The notes: generated by a model from the sequence alone, not told the origin. A DNA stretch of 64,000 nt from Pelotomaculum thermopropionicum SI (GCA_000010565.1 AP009389.1:1550001-1614000), one strand, 5' to 3'; counted from the stretch's first letter, positions 25,187 to 34,534 are shown. A program made the numbers and translations.

Positions 25187-26638
25187 ATGACGCTTTACTT
25201 TGAAACCGGCCCAATCAGGCCCCCCAGCGAGGCAAACAGCCTTTTGCTCAGGCTTACCCGCAACTGCACCTGGAACAGGTGCGACTTCTGCCCGACGTAC
25301 AAAGGCGAAAAGTTTTCCTGGCGCAGCGTGGAGGAAATTAAGAAAGATATCGACGCGGTAACCGAAGCATGCCGCCTGGTGCGCGAAATTTCCTGGGAGA
25401 GGGGCTGCGGCGGGGCCGTCAACCGGGAAGTGCTGGCTTATATTTACGAAGTCCACGGCTTCCAGCTTTTCCACGTGGCCTCCTGGCTGTATCACGGCGG
25501 CAGAACCGTGTTTTTTCAGGATGCCAACTCGCTGGCACTGAAGCCAGGCAACCAGCCTTTTGCTCAGGCTTACCCGCAACTGCACCTGGAACAGGTGCGA
25601 CTTCTGCCCGACGTACAAAGGCGAAAAGTTTCCTGGCGCAGCGTGGAGGAAATTAAGAAAGATATCGACGCGGTAACCGAAGCATGCCGCCTGGTGCGCG
25701 AAATTTCCTGGGAGAGGGGCTGCGGCGGGGCCGTCAACCGGGAAGTGCTGGCTTATATTTACGAAGTCCACGGCTTCCAGCTTTTCCACGTGGCCTCCTG
25801 GCTGTATCACGGCGGCAGAACCGTGTTTTTTCAGGATGCCAACTCGCTGGCAATGAAGACCGCCGACCTGCTTGAAGTACTTAAATATCTTAAAGAGTGC
25901 CTGCCCTCGGTGGAAAGGGTGACCAGTTATGCCCGTTCTGACACGCTCCTGCGCAAAAGCGTGGACGAGTTGGCCGAACTGGGCAGGGCAGGCCTTTCCC
26001 GGATTCATGTGGGAATGGAATCGGGCTGCGACGAAGTGCTTGAATTCGTAAATAAAGGCGTTACCGCCAGACAGCATGTAGACGCAGGCAGAATGGTAAA
26101 GGAGGCCGGCATATCGCTGACAGAGTACGTTTTACTGGGTTTAGGCGGGCGAAGATGGTCCAGGAAGCATTACCTTGACACGGCCGCCGTATTGAATGCC
26201 GTTAATCCGGATTTTATTCGCCTGCGCACCCTGGCCGTGGTGGAAGGCACCCCGCTCTTTCAGAAAGTTCTCAACGGCCAGTTTGAAGAGCAGTCCGAAG
26301 AAGACCTGATTGCGGGTGAAAGGCTGATGATAGAGCACCTGAACGGCATTCAAAGCAGCCTTATCAGCGACCACTCCACAAATTTGCTGGAGGAAATCAA
26401 CGGCAGGCTGCCTGAAGCCAAACCGTCCATGCTGGCCGTAATAGACCGGTTTTTGGCCCTGCCGGAAAGGGAAAAGAAAAACTATATCCTTGGCAAGCGG
26501 TGGGGAATGTACCGCAGGCTGGATGACATGCTTGACCCAGCACGGCACGCCCGGGTTGAGGAAGCCCTCGATCGCCTGGAAAATGAAGGACAGCTATGGA
26601 GTGCCGTTTCTTACCTGAAGCGACAGCTTATTGTATAA
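25187..26638 (+). CDS. Radical SAM protein interrupted by an internal tandem duplication
   Basis: About 483 aa from ATG 25187 (AAAGGGTG upstream). Radical SAM cluster motif NCTWNRCDFC (C27, C32, C35) close to the N-terminus, then the TIM-barrel segments ending in the YVLLGLGG and RLRTLAVVEGTPLF region. Residues about 16-120 are repeated immediately after themselves. The first 28 or so residues of the second copy are read in another frame, so the cluster motif is not repeated, and one lost T restores the frame. Without the duplication the protein would be about 378 aa, the usual size. The insertion lies inside the barrel core, so activity is doubtful. Function of the family is unknown to me. 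Confidence 0.8.
   Translation: MTLYFETGPIRPPSEANSLLLRLTRNCTWNRCDFCPTYKGEKFSWRSVEEIKKDIDAVTEACRLVREISWERGCGGAVNREVLAYIYEVHGFQLFHVASWLYHGGRTVFFQDANSLALKPGNQPFAQAYPQLHLEQVRLLPDVQRRKVSWRSVEEIKKDIDAVTEACRLVREISWERGCGGAVNREVLAYIYEVHGFQLFHVASWLYHGGRTVFFQDANSLAMKTADLLEVLKYLKECLPSVERVTSYARSDTLLRKSVDELAELGRAGLSRIHVGMESGCDEVLEFVNKGVTARQHVDAGRMVKEAGISLTEYVLLGLGGRRWSRKHYLDTAAVLNAVNPDFIRLRTLAVVEGTPLFQKVLNGQFEEQSEEDLIAGERLMIEHLNGIQSSLISDHSTNLLEEINGRLPEAKPSMLAVIDRFLALPEREKKNYILGKRWGMYRRLDDMLDPARHARVEEALDRLENEGQLWSAVSYLKRQLIV
25230..25545 (+). repeat. Direct tandem repeat, copy 1 (316 bp)
   Basis: First copy inside the radical SAM gene, starting near GGCAAACAGCC. Offset to copy 2 is 316 bases before the T-run at about 25313 and 315 after it. 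Confidence 0.92.
25546..25860 (+). repeat. Direct tandem repeat, copy 2 (315 bp)
   Basis: Differs from copy 1 at only three places that I can find by eye: A/C in GGCAACCAGCC, one T fewer in the run GTTTCC, and C/A near the end (CAATG against CACTG). Junction has short homology (AGGCAA), consistent with slippage or microhomology. Confidence 0.92.
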
Positions 26639-26729
26639 AAAAGACAATTAACAGCACAGCCTGGAACAGGTTACAGGCGGCCTTCTTCCCTTTTTTGCAG
26701 GCACAGGCTACAAAGGCTGATTATTTAAT

Positions 26730-27305
26730 TCACGGCACATCCGCATCCGCCCTTTTCACTATACCGTACAAGTATATTGTGAACAGAGACTGTATTGCTT
26801 CTTCCACTCTTAGATTATTTTCCATGATAAAAGCCGGGTTAATTACAGCCCTTATACCGGATATCAGGGCGGCGGTAAAAATTTTGGGATCGACCTGCCT
26901 AAAACAACCGTACCGGCCGGAAGACAGCAGGCTTTCAAAGGTCTGCTGAATTTTCCCGGCCCGGAACCGCTCGATTTTTTCCCACAGGTGAGGGTAATGC
27001 CTGTAGAGGTCGTGCAGCAACGGGGAAAAAATCTCTTTATTTTCGGTAACCGTCCTTGTCAAGGCAGTGATCTTACCCACCGGATCATCTTCAGAATCCA
27101 GCGCCTGCTGTATTTTCCTTTCCATGGTTGAAAGAAATTCTTCCACCACCGCCCTCACTATTTCTTCTTTGCTCCTGAAATAACGGTAGATGGTTCTCTT
27201 GCTGATTCCGGCATAAGCCGCCAGTTCATCCACCGTTACCCCCGACAGGCCGCGCCCGGCCGCCAGTTCTTTTAAGGCGCCGGCTATTCTCCGCCTGTAG
27301 TCCAA
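26730..27305 (-). CDS. TetR-family repressor of the adjacent exporter operon
   Basis: 191 aa. YRRRIAGALKELAAGRGLSGVTVDELAAYAGISKRTIYRYFRSKEEIVRAVV is a complete TetR helix-turn-helix; the C-terminal ligand domain is not assignable to a drug class. Last gene of the exporter operon, 13 nt behind the permease. Gene content parallels CecR-YbhGFSR of enterobacteria, where the TetR protein controls the exporter. Confidence 0.88.
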   Translation of the reverse strand: MDYRRRIAGALKELAAGRGLSGVTVDELAAYAGISKRTIYRYFRSKEEIVRAVVEEFLSTMERKIQQALDSEDDPVGKITALTRTVTENKEIFSPLLHDLYRHYPHLWEKIERFRAGKIQQTFESLLSSGRYGCFRQVDPKIFTAALISGIRAVINPAFIMENNLRVEEAIQSLFTIYLYGIVKRADADVP

Positions 27306-27318
27306 ACTGCTTCACCAC

Positions 27319-28428
27319 CTAAGCAATTTTCTTTTTGAATTTCAAGATGCTCACTGCCAGCATCACCACCGAAAAGACCAGCAGCGCGGCAACCTGGGGA
27401 ACTACGTAGGCAAAGCCGATACCCTTCAGGACAATGCCCCGGATAATGATCAGGTAAAACGTGAGGGGAATGAGATCCCCAATATACTGGATAATCACGG
27501 GCATAGCCTCGCGGGGAAACATAAAGCCAGATAAAAGAATGCTGGGCAGCAATATAAAAAAGGACATCTGAAAGGCCTGCATCTGGGTCCTGGCGACATT
27601 AGAGATTAAAATGCCCAGGCCCAGGGAGGCGGTAATAAAAAAGAGGGTCAGCAGGTACAGCTCCAGCAGGCTGCCCCGGATGGGCACCTGAAAGACTACA
27701 ACACCCACCAGAAGAGCCACGGTGATCTGGACGTAACCAAGGGCAATGTAAGGGATAATCTTGCCGATCATCAGCTCGAAAGAACGAATGGGAGTGACCA
27801 GCAACTGCTCAAGGGTGCCCCGCTCCCGCTCCCGGACAATTGACATGGACGTCATCATCACCATGGTCATGGTTACAATAACTCCCAGAATGGCCGGCAC
27901 CATATAATAGACCGTAATCCCGTCGGGGTTGTACCACGGCCTGACCCTGATGTCGTAGGGAGCATTCTCTATTCCGGTTTTCTGCATTAAAATTTTCTGT
28001 GACTTTAAAAGCCCGATGGAATTGGCCGTAGCAATAGCCGAATTGGACACCATGCTGTCGCTGGCGTCCACCAGCACCTGAACCGGGGCCGTTTCACCTC
28101 TTTTTAGCTTTTCCGCAAAATCGGGCGGAAAAATTATCCCTGCCTTAACCTTGCCGCTGTCGATCATTCTAGTCATGTCGGCATAACCTCTGGCCGTGTA
28201 AACGAGGTCAAAATACCCGGAAGCGCTGAAGGCCTCCAAAAGGTCCCTGCTTTCAGGAGAGAGGGACTGATCGAAAACGGCGGTGGGAATGTGCCTTACC
28301 TCGGTCTGAATGGCAAAACCGAAAAGGAGAAGCTGGACCATGGGCAGCATGAATACCATTGCCAGAGTCAGGCGGTCCCTCTTCATCTGCAAAACCTCTT
28401 TTTTCAAGATAGCCAGGATCCTGCCCAT
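27319..28428 (-). CDS. ABC-2 type exporter permease (YhhJ/YbhR-like)
   Basis: 369 aa. One N-terminal helix (MVFMLPMVQLLLFGFAIQ), a large extracytoplasmic domain up to about residue 175, then five helices including the ABC-2 signature region SIVRERERGTLEQLLVTPIRSFELMIGKIIPY. Only one permease is present, so it would work as a homodimer, whereas the enterobacterial system has two. Confidence 0.87.
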   Translation of the reverse strand: MGRILAILKKEVLQMKRDRLTLAMVFMLPMVQLLLFGFAIQTEVRHIPTAVFDQSLSPESRDLLEAFSASGYFDLVYTARGYADMTRMIDSGKVKAGIIFPPDFAEKLKRGETAPVQVLVDASDSMVSNSAIATANSIGLLKSQKILMQKTGIENAPYDIRVRPWYNPDGITVYYMVPAILGVIVTMTMVMMTSMSIVRERERGTLEQLLVTPIRSFELMIGKIIPYIALGYVQITVALLVGVVVFQVPIRGSLLELYLLTLFFITASLGLGILISNVARTQMQAFQMSFFILLPSILLSGFMFPREAMPVIIQYIGDLIPLTFYLIIIRGIVLKGIGFAYVVPQVAALLVFSVVMLAVSILKFKKKIA

Positions 28429-28431
28429 TTT

Positions 28432-29349
28432 TTACGACACCTGCCTTCTTTTCTTTCTGGCCAGGAAGACAAAGACATCCTCCAGGGACGGCCTGATGAT
28501 TTTAATCCTGCCTCCGGTATGCCGTCCCAGCGCCTCAGCCAACCTTTCCGATTCCAGCAAAACGTGCAGCAGCGGGCCGTGGATGGAGCACTCCCTGACA
28601 TATGGTAGCCTTTCAATTTCCGCAATGCGTTCCATAGCACCGGGGAAGTCCAGTTCCACCAGGCAGCCTTCAATAACATTGTTTTTCAGATTATCCGGGG
28701 TATCCTGGGCTATAAGCCTTCCCTCGGAGAGAAAGGCAACCCGGTAACAGCGCTCCGCCTCATCCATAAAGTGGGTGGTAACAATTACCGTTGTCCCCTC
28801 GGCGGCCAGCCTTTGAATGATTTTAAAAAAGCCGCGCCTGCCGGTGGGGCTAACGCCGCTGGTCGGCTCATCCAGAAAGAGAATGGCTGGCCGGGAAATG
28901 ATGGCGCATCCCAGGGCCAGCCGCTGCTTGAAGCCGCTGCTCAGGTTGACTGCCAGTTCCTTTTCTCGCCCGGTCAGCAGGGCCATATCGATCATTTCGG
29001 CAATTCTTTTTTTTCGCTCGCGGTGGGGAAGGCCGTACAACCCCGCGTAAAAATCCAGGTTCTCGTAAACCGTCAGATCTTCATAGAGGCTGAACTTCTG
29101 GGACATGTAGCCAATTCTGCGCTTGATCTTTTCAGCCTCCCTGACCAGGTCGTAGCCCAGCACCCTCCCGCTTCCCGCGGTAGGCTCCAAAATGCCGCAA
29201 AGCATCCGGATGGTCGTGGACTTGCCGGAACCGTTAGGTCCAAGAAAACCGTAAATCTCCCCCCGCCTTATGCTGATCGACAGCCTGTCCACGGCGGTGA
29301 AAGAACCGAAAACTTTGGTCAGTTCATAGGTGCTTACCGCATCCTCCAT
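28432..29349 (-). CDS. ABC exporter ATPase (second)
   Basis: 305 aa. Walker A GPNGSGKST, Walker B ILFLDEPTSGV. The signature motif is LSSGFKQRLALG, with Ser in place of the second Gly of LSGG, and the Walker B is followed by SPTGRR rather than DP. These deviations suggest that this half may have reduced ATPase activity and pair with the other ATPase. Adjacent, with no gap, to the first ATPase gene. Confidence 0.87.
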   Translation of the reverse strand: MEDAVSTYELTKVFGSFTAVDRLSISIRRGEIYGFLGPNGSGKSTTIRMLCGILEPTAGSGRVLGYDLVREAEKIKRRIGYMSQKFSLYEDLTVYENLDFYAGLYGLPHRERKKRIAEMIDMALLTGREKELAVNLSSGFKQRLALGCAIISRPAILFLDEPTSGVSPTGRRGFFKIIQRLAAEGTTVIVTTHFMDEAERCYRVAFLSEGRLIAQDTPDNLKNNVIEGCLVELDFPGAMERIAEIERLPYVRECSIHGPLLHVLLESERLAEALGRHTGGRIKIIRPSLEDVFVFLARKKRRQVS

Positions 29350-30255
29350 TTAAACCACCTCATTTCCGGCCAGGAAAACAAAAACATCCTCCATGGCAGG
29401 CAAAATTTCCTCCAGCTTTATAATTCTTATGTTTTTCTCCGAAAGCGCGGCAGTAATGGCCGCCTTTGCCAGCCCGGCCTCCCGGACCGCCAGGTGGTAT
29501 TTGTCGCCGTAAAAACCGGCCTCAACCACCCCCGGCAAGCTGGCGAGAAAATCAAGGTCCCTGGTCTCCGCTCTCAGCTCCAGAATCTTATAAGGATATT
29601 TCTTTTTCATGTTGCCGGGCGCATCTATTGAAATGATTGCACCCCGGTTCATAAAAGCCACCTTTTGGCAAAGCTCCGCTTCATCCATATAAGGGGTGGA
29701 AACGACTATGGTTATGCCTTCCCCGTTTAATTGATAAAGAATCTTCCAGAATTCCTTGCGGTACACCGGATCTACCCCAAAGGTCGGCTCGTCCAGGATC
29801 AGCACTTCCGGCCTGGCCAGCAGGGCACAAGTTAGGGCCAGCTTTTGTTTCATTCCGCCGGAAAGGTTGTCGGCAAGGCGGTTGCTAAAGCCGCTCAGGC
29901 CGGTCAATTGAAGAATTTCTCCGGACCGCCGCCGCGTTGTTTCTTTATCCAGGCCGTAAAGGGCCCCGTAAAAACTTATGTTTTCCTGTACCGTAAGGTC
30001 GCCATACAGGCTGAATCTCTGAGGCATATAGCCCAGCACCGGACGCCCTTTCCGGCCGTTGCCGCCATGCCCGCCGAAGAAAACCTTGCCGCCGGTAGGG
30101 CTGACGATGCCGCACAGCATCCGGAGCAGGGTGGTTTTCCCGGCTCCGTCCGGTCCCACCAGGCCGAATATATCTCCCTTTTCAATCCGGATATTAACCC
30201 TGTCAACTGCCGTCAGGCGGCCGAATACTTTGGTCAAATCCTTTGTTTCGAGCAT
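29350..30255 (-). CDS. ABC exporter ATPase (first)
   Basis: About 301 aa from ATG 30255 (AGAAGGTG upstream; an ATG at 30267 is also possible). Walker [10 protein letters not shown], signature [11 protein letters not shown], Walker [12 protein letters not shown], all canonical. In Escherichia coli YbhF the two ATPase domains are one polypeptide; here they are separate genes. Confidence 0.88.
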   Translation of the reverse strand: MLETKDLTKVFGRLTAVDRVNIRIEKGDIFGLVGPDGAGKTTLLRMLCGIVSPTGGKVFFGGHGGNGRKGRPVLGYMPQRFSLYGDLTVQENISFYGALYGLDKETTRRRSGEILQLTGLSGFSNRLADNLSGGMKQKLALTCALLARPEVLILDEPTFGVDPVYRKEFWKILYQLNGEGITIVVSTPYMDEAELCQKVAFMNRGAIISIDAPGNMKKKYPYKILELRAETRDLDFLASLPGVVEAGFYGDKYHLAVREAGLAKAAITAALSEKNIRIIKLEEILPAMEDVFVFLAGNEVV

Positions 30256-30270
30256 CGGGCGAAGCACCTT

Positions 30271-31248
30271 CTACTCCATCGTGACGTCCGCGGGCATGCC
30301 CGGCTTTAATACGCCGCCTTCGTTATTAACCCGGATTTTTACCGCGTAAACGATATTGGCGCGTTCTTTTTTGGTCTGGATGGTCTTGGGCGTAAACTCA
30401 CCCCTGGAGGCAATTTCTTCTATGATCCCGGTATATACGGCAGGGCTGCCGCTGACCGTGAACCGGACCTGCTGGCCGAGCCTGATTTTAGGCAGATCAT
30501 CGGTGGGGATGTAGACTTTGATCCACATGTCGTTTAAATTGGCAACGGTAGCCACCGATGCTCCTGCCTGGACGTATTCCCCTTCTTCAAAATTTCTGGT
30601 CAGCACCGTCCCGTCAATGGGACATATGATTTTGGTATCTTCCAGCATTGCCTCCGAAGCCTTCAGAACGGCAATGCTGCGCTCCAGTTCAGCCCGGGCC
30701 GCCTCAACCTGCTCCGGCCTGCTGCCGGCCAGCAGCAGGCTCAACCTGGCTTTAGCCGATTCCAACTGATTTAGTGACTGCTTCAGGGCCGCCTCCGCCT
30801 TTTCCATTTCGCTTTCGGAAATAGCCTTTTCCTGAAACAATGCCATCGCTCTGTTGTAGTCCTCGCCGGCCCTGTCGTAATTGATCTGGGCAGTGCTGAC
30901 GGCAATCTCGGCTTCTTTTATTTCCTGTTCCCTGGCCCCGGAGACAAGGTCGGCCAGTTGCGCCCGGGCTTTCAATACACCAAGGGCATCCCGCTCTTTC
31001 TGGACTATCAGGTCGCTCCGGTAGATCTGGCCCACAACCTGATCTTTCTTTACCTGATCGCCGCTGTTAACGGAAAGTTTCTGCAATGTACCGGACAATT
31101 TGGCCCGCAATTCCACCTGGGTTGCCTCGATAGTTCCGGTGGCCTGCAGCGCAGAAGCCTTAGCCCCGCCGGTATAGCTGAAATAGCCCCAGTAGGCGGC
31201 CGCACCCAGGACAACAACAAGCAGCATCCCGGCAATCCTTTTCTTCAT
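30271..31248 (-). CDS. HlyD/YbhG-type membrane fusion (adaptor) protein
   Basis: 325 aa. N-terminal membrane anchor (AGMLLVVVLGAAAYWGYFSY), a biotinyl/lipoyl-like segment (GTLQKLSVNSGDQVKKDQVVGQI), a long alpha-helical hairpin about 85-195 and the second half-motif with the barrel (DGTVLTRNFEEGEYVQAGASVATV). First gene of the exporter operon, 3 nt in front of the ATPase ORF. Adaptors usually link to an outer-membrane channel; in a monoderm host it would work at the outer face of the membrane. Confidence 0.87.
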   Translation of the reverse strand: MKKRIAGMLLVVVLGAAAYWGYFSYTGGAKASALQATGTIEATQVELRAKLSGTLQKLSVNSGDQVKKDQVVGQIYRSDLIVQKERDALGVLKARAQLADLVSGAREQEIKEAEIAVSTAQINYDRAGEDYNRAMALFQEKAISESEMEKAEAALKQSLNQLESAKARLSLLLAGSRPEQVEAARAELERSIAVLKASEAMLEDTKIICPIDGTVLTRNFEEGEYVQAGASVATVANLNDMWIKVYIPTDDLPKIRLGQQVRFTVSGSPAVYTGIIEEIASRGEFTPKTIQTKKERANIVYAVKIRVNNEGGVLKPGMPADVTME

Positions 31249-31323
31249 ATAAGAACCGCTCCCCTGTTTATTAACTGACCGGAAAATAAAAGGTAAACTT
31301 CTTATACCGTTACAGTTTCCTTG

Positions 31324-31357
31324 TTGTCATAATACCACCCTGTCACCATTTTGACAA
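31324..31357 (-). promoter_or_regulatory. Promoter overlapped by a candidate TetR operator
   Basis: Minus strand -35 TTGTCA (31352-31357), 17-nt spacer, -10 TATTAT (31329-31334). The same 34 bases form an imperfect palindrome bounded by TTGTCA and TGACAA, the right place for repression by the operon's TetR protein. Confidence 0.5.
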
Positions 31358-31421
31358 TTATATTTTTAGTAATGTAAAATTAACAGGAGCCGCAAATGAA
31401 GAAATGGTGCTGGAGGGTACT

Positions 31422-32834
31422 ATGACGGCCGGCCAAAGCTTTCCCGTACAAAAAAATGAAAGGATTGTTTTACAAATAAGCGGTATAAATCATTCCGGGG
31501 AAGGGGTGGGACGTTACCGGGGCCTGGCCGTGTTTGTCCCTGGCGCAGCACCAGGGGACCAGGTGGTAGCCGAGGTTTCCGACGTCAAGAAAAATTACGC
31601 CCGGGCCCGCCTGCTGGGGATAAAAACGGCCTCCCCGGCCAGACGGGAGCCGGAGTGCGGCCGTTTTTCCAGATGCGGGGGCTGCCGCCTGCAGCATATA
31701 AACTACGGGGAGCAATTGATGCTGAAAACAATCCTGGTTAAGGACAGCCTGGCCCGCATAGCCGGCCTGGAAAAGGTTAAGGTCAGGGCTGCAGCCGGAA
31801 TGGAGCACCCCTGGCATTACCGGAACAAGGTCCATTTTCAGGTAGAAGAGCGCCCCGATAAAATAGCTTTGGGTTTTTACGAAGAGGGCACTCACAACCT
31901 GACCGCCTTTTTCAATGAAGGTGCTTGTCCAGGTACAGGCTGCCTGCTGGTAGACGACGAACTTAACAAACTGGCCGCACTGATTGAAAAGCTGCTTAAC
32001 CGGCACAGGGGGCCCTTTGGCCGGCGCATCCTCCCGCAAAAACGGCAATCCCGGTTTTTCCGGCACATTGTCTTGCGCAAAGGCTTTTTCACCGGCGAGG
32101 TAATGGCCGTGCTGGTTACCGGCAGCGGAGAATGGCCCGGTGAAAAAGCCTTTGTGAAGGAATTGCTGTCCTTGCGGCCGGGCCTCGTCTCCCTGGTGCG
32201 CAACATCAACGACGGGCCGCCGGGCGTGCTCTTCGGAAAGAAAAGCCGCTGCCTGGCCGGACGGGAGCACATCAAAGACCGCCTGGGACACCTCATCTTT
32301 CGCATATCCCCGTCTTCCTTTTACCAGGTCAACCCTGTGCAAACTCTGGTGCTGTACAATAAGGTGCAGCAGTACGCGGCGCTGACCGGCAGGGAGACGG
32401 TGGTGGACGCTTATAGCGGCATCGGCTCCATTGCCCTGTTTCTGGCCGGCCGGGCGAAAAGGGTGTACGGACTGGAAGCATTGCCTGACGCTGTGGCGGA
32501 CGCCCGGAAAAATGCCGCCTTGAATAAGATAACAAATGCTGAGTTTTTGACCGGTAAAGTGGAAAGTCTCATTCCCATCCTGGCCGCGCAGGGTCAGCGG
32601 CCGGAAGTGGTGGTGCTGGACCCGCCCCGGCACGGCTGTGGCCGGGAGGTCCTGGAGGCGGTGGTACAGATGCAGGTGCCGCGGCTTGTTTACGTTTCCT
32701 GCAACCCTGCTACGCTGGCACGTGACCTCCGCTACTTTGCAGATAACGGTTACCTGGTAGACGAGGTCCAGCCGGTGGATATGTTTCCCTGGACGGCGCA
32801 CGTGGAGTGCGTGGTATTGATGTCAAGGTTGTAA
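31422..32834 (+). CDS. rlmD: 23S rRNA (uracil-5-)-methyltransferase RlmD/RumA
   Basis: About 470 aa from ATG 31422 behind GGAGGG; an upstream ATG at 31404 is less likely. N-terminal TRAM domain (GEGVGRYRGLAVFVPGAAPGD), cluster-binding Cys set ECGRFSRCGGC, SAM-binding VVDAYSGIGSIALFLA, DPPRHGCG and the catalytic Cys in YVSCNPATLARDL. Methylates U1939 or U747 of 23S rRNA in homologues. The last residues HVECVVLMSRL coincide with an attachment core found again at 38183 and 50671. The third copy reads HVECVVLIKRAENP, probably the original host C-terminus, so the present end appears to be supplied by an inserted element. Confidence 0.92.
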   Translation: MTAGQSFPVQKNERIVLQISGINHSGEGVGRYRGLAVFVPGAAPGDQVVAEVSDVKKNYARARLLGIKTASPARREPECGRFSRCGGCRLQHINYGEQLMLKTILVKDSLARIAGLEKVKVRAAAGMEHPWHYRNKVHFQVEERPDKIALGFYEEGTHNLTAFFNEGACPGTGCLLVDDELNKLAALIEKLLNRHRGPFGRRILPQKRQSRFFRHIVLRKGFFTGEVMAVLVTGSGEWPGEKAFVKELLSLRPGLVSLVRNINDGPPGVLFGKKSRCLAGREHIKDRLGHLIFRISPSSFYQVNPVQTLVLYNKVQQYAALTGRETVVDAYSGIGSIALFLAGRAKRVYGLEALPDAVADARKNAALNKITNAEFLTGKVESLIPILAAQGQRPEVVVLDPPRHGCGREVLEAVVQMQVPRLVYVSCNPATLARDLRYFADNGYLVDEVQPVDMFPWTAHVECVVLMSRL

Positions 32835-33010
32835 GTCTTGATTTTACTGGGTTTGCGGGATTGCATCTAATATATCTACTCGATCTAAAAGGGCAAAATG
32901 CGTATACAGGAACATATCGAGGGGGGATTCTGGGGTTAAGTTTGAGCTTAAAAAATTGGCAGGTTTGAGTTGACAGATTGGATAACGGGCATTTTTGAGG
33001 AAACAGGATG
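32799..33010. repeat. Attachment-site repeat A (left end of element 1)
   Basis: Core at 32799-32821 lies in the last codons of rlmD. To its right, about 190 bases resemble 38206-38400 (shared blocks include GAGTTGACAGA and GATAACGG). A GGAACATATCGA block at 32909-32920 is present in inverted orientation at the right ends of both elements. Confidence 0.75.
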
Positions 33011-33069
33011 AGTGTAAAGATTATGATGGAGAATTACGCACATAGGAACTTGACATAAAAGTTGATTAC

Positions 33070-34467
33070 TCAACTTTCGCAGGGCGAAAGTTTGAGGCGA
33101 CCCTTTAAGAACGAAGGCAAACAGGAAATAAAATTATTGACCAGTTCCTGCAAAGCACCATCTGTTATTGCAAGAAATTTTCTCAACGTATTTTTGAGCA
33201 TTGCCAAAAGCAATTGAAATGCCTCTGCAAAACTTATGTCCTGCAGTTCGTCACAGCAAACATAAAATAGATCACCGAGAGTCCTCGGGTCCTTGCTTTC
33301 ACGGTTTTCTAGAGCGAGCATGATGTAACGGCAGAAGACAATCGTGGTATGGGCCACCATAGAATCATATGTTCTTCCCTGGAATTCCCTGGCCAGGTTC
33401 AAAAAGGATTTGGTGGTTTTAAAGAACACCTCGATACTCCAGCGTTTTCCGTAAATACGAATGATTTCTTCATCGGTCAGCTCTAGATCAGTTGAAAGCA
33501 ATGCCAGCCATTTTTTAGACCGGTTCCGGTCCCGGATGAATACAATCCGTGCCGGTACCGGATTACCCTCTGAATCAATGCCGATTTGGACAAGAGCACT
33601 TGCCAGGATCTTGGCTTTACCAGGCTTTTTGAGAAGTTCTTTGTAAAGGGTATCAAGGGTCACCTTCTCCCCTTTATAGGTGTACAGAACTCTTTTCATT
33701 GATTTAAGCATGCATATCACATGGAGGAGATGCTGTTCACGAACCCTGCAGATAATAGACGGGAAGGCAAACCAGCTATCGAAAAGAAGATACCTTGCCT
33801 GTACACCATATTCCCGGGCTTGACGCAAGAGATCAAACATTACTTCGGTAGACTTTTTGATGCTTTCCACCCTTCTTTTATAGCCAGTGGTACGCTTATC
33901 GATCCGTGGGTCAATTCCGCAAAGCCGGTTGCGTTCATTTTCTGAGCTGAGCAAGGAGAAAGCAACCGGCAGAAAAGTATTGCCGTCCGACCAGCCCAGG
34001 GTGAGCATCCTAAATCCACGGACATACTTGTTTTCAACATGGTCTTTTACCCTGGCCAGCAATTCAACAGCCTTGCTTCTGTTGCGGCTGTAGAGGGAAT
34101 CGTCAAGAACAAGTACATTTTTCCAGTTGCGGGAGGTCAAAGGTTCAATGGTTTCATTGATTACAGATGAACTCAGGATAAGCAAAAATTTTCGCCAGTT
34201 GTACCGGAACGAATTCAAAAAGCGATAAATTGCGTCTTTCTCTGGCCTTCCGGGTTCAGCTTCAGATTGTAATGTGCGATAAAGATTCTTGCCGTTAAAG
34301 ACAAGCAGAAAAATGAACTTGAAAAGTTCAAGGCAGCTAAATCCCTTTTCCTTTTGAAAATTGGAGCGGCGTAATATTTTACCAATTTCGTGCCTGGATA
34401 AAAAATTATCCACACGAGAGTTAAACTGTTTTTCAATTTCATATTGTTCTGGTAAAATAGAGTTCAT
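33070..34467 (-). CDS. IS4-family transposase
   Basis: 465 aa, apparently intact. DDE-type catalytic landmarks: LVLDDSLYSRNRSK (first Asp), LLFDSWFAFP (second Asp) and the Y-x2-R-W-x2-E segment YGKRWSIEVFFKTTKSFL containing the catalytic Glu. The element's exact ends were not determined. An interlaced pair of inverted repeats lies at 34450-34534, just before the start codon. It sits in the left end of element 1, between attachment repeat A and the ABC-F gene. Confidence 0.88.
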   Translation of the reverse strand: MNSILPEQYEIEKQFNSRVDNFLSRHEIGKILRRSNFQKEKGFSCLELFKFIFLLVFNGKNLYRTLQSEAEPGRPEKDAIYRFLNSFRYNWRKFLLILSSSVINETIEPLTSRNWKNVLVLDDSLYSRNRSKAVELLARVKDHVENKYVRGFRMLTLGWSDGNTFLPVAFSLLSSENERNRLCGIDPRIDKRTTGYKRRVESIKKSTEVMFDLLRQAREYGVQARYLLFDSWFAFPSIICRVREQHLLHVICMLKSMKRVLYTYKGEKVTLDTLYKELLKKPGKAKILASALVQIGIDSEGNPVPARIVFIRDRNRSKKWLALLSTDLELTDEEIIRIYGKRWSIEVFFKTTKSFLNLAREFQGRTYDSMVAHTTIVFCRYIMLALENRESKDPRTLGDLFYVCCDELQDISFAEAFQLLLAMLKNTLRKFLAITDGALQELVNNFISCLPSFLKGRLKLSPCES

Positions 34468-34534
34468 AAGGACACCCTTTCGTCTTGTTAGAATGGTCTT
34501 GCCAACTCTATTTTACCAAGACAAGGGTGTCTTT
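34450..34534. repeat. Interlaced inverted repeats before the IS4-type transposase
   Basis: GGTAAAATAGAGTT pairs with AACTCTATTTTACC, and GACACCCTT...TCTTG pairs with CAAGACAAGGGTGTC. The two stems alternate, so only one can form at once. Could mark the element's end or regulate transposase expression. Confidence 0.5.

Noticed and set aside
25166-26077. 303-codon open frame opposite the radical SAM gene, with an apparent internal repeat
   Set aside because: Its repeat is only the complement of the tandem duplication in the real gene.
31470-32801. Long open frame (443 codons) opposite rlmD
   Set aside because: Antisense to a well conserved gene, no ribosome site, composition of a shadow frame.
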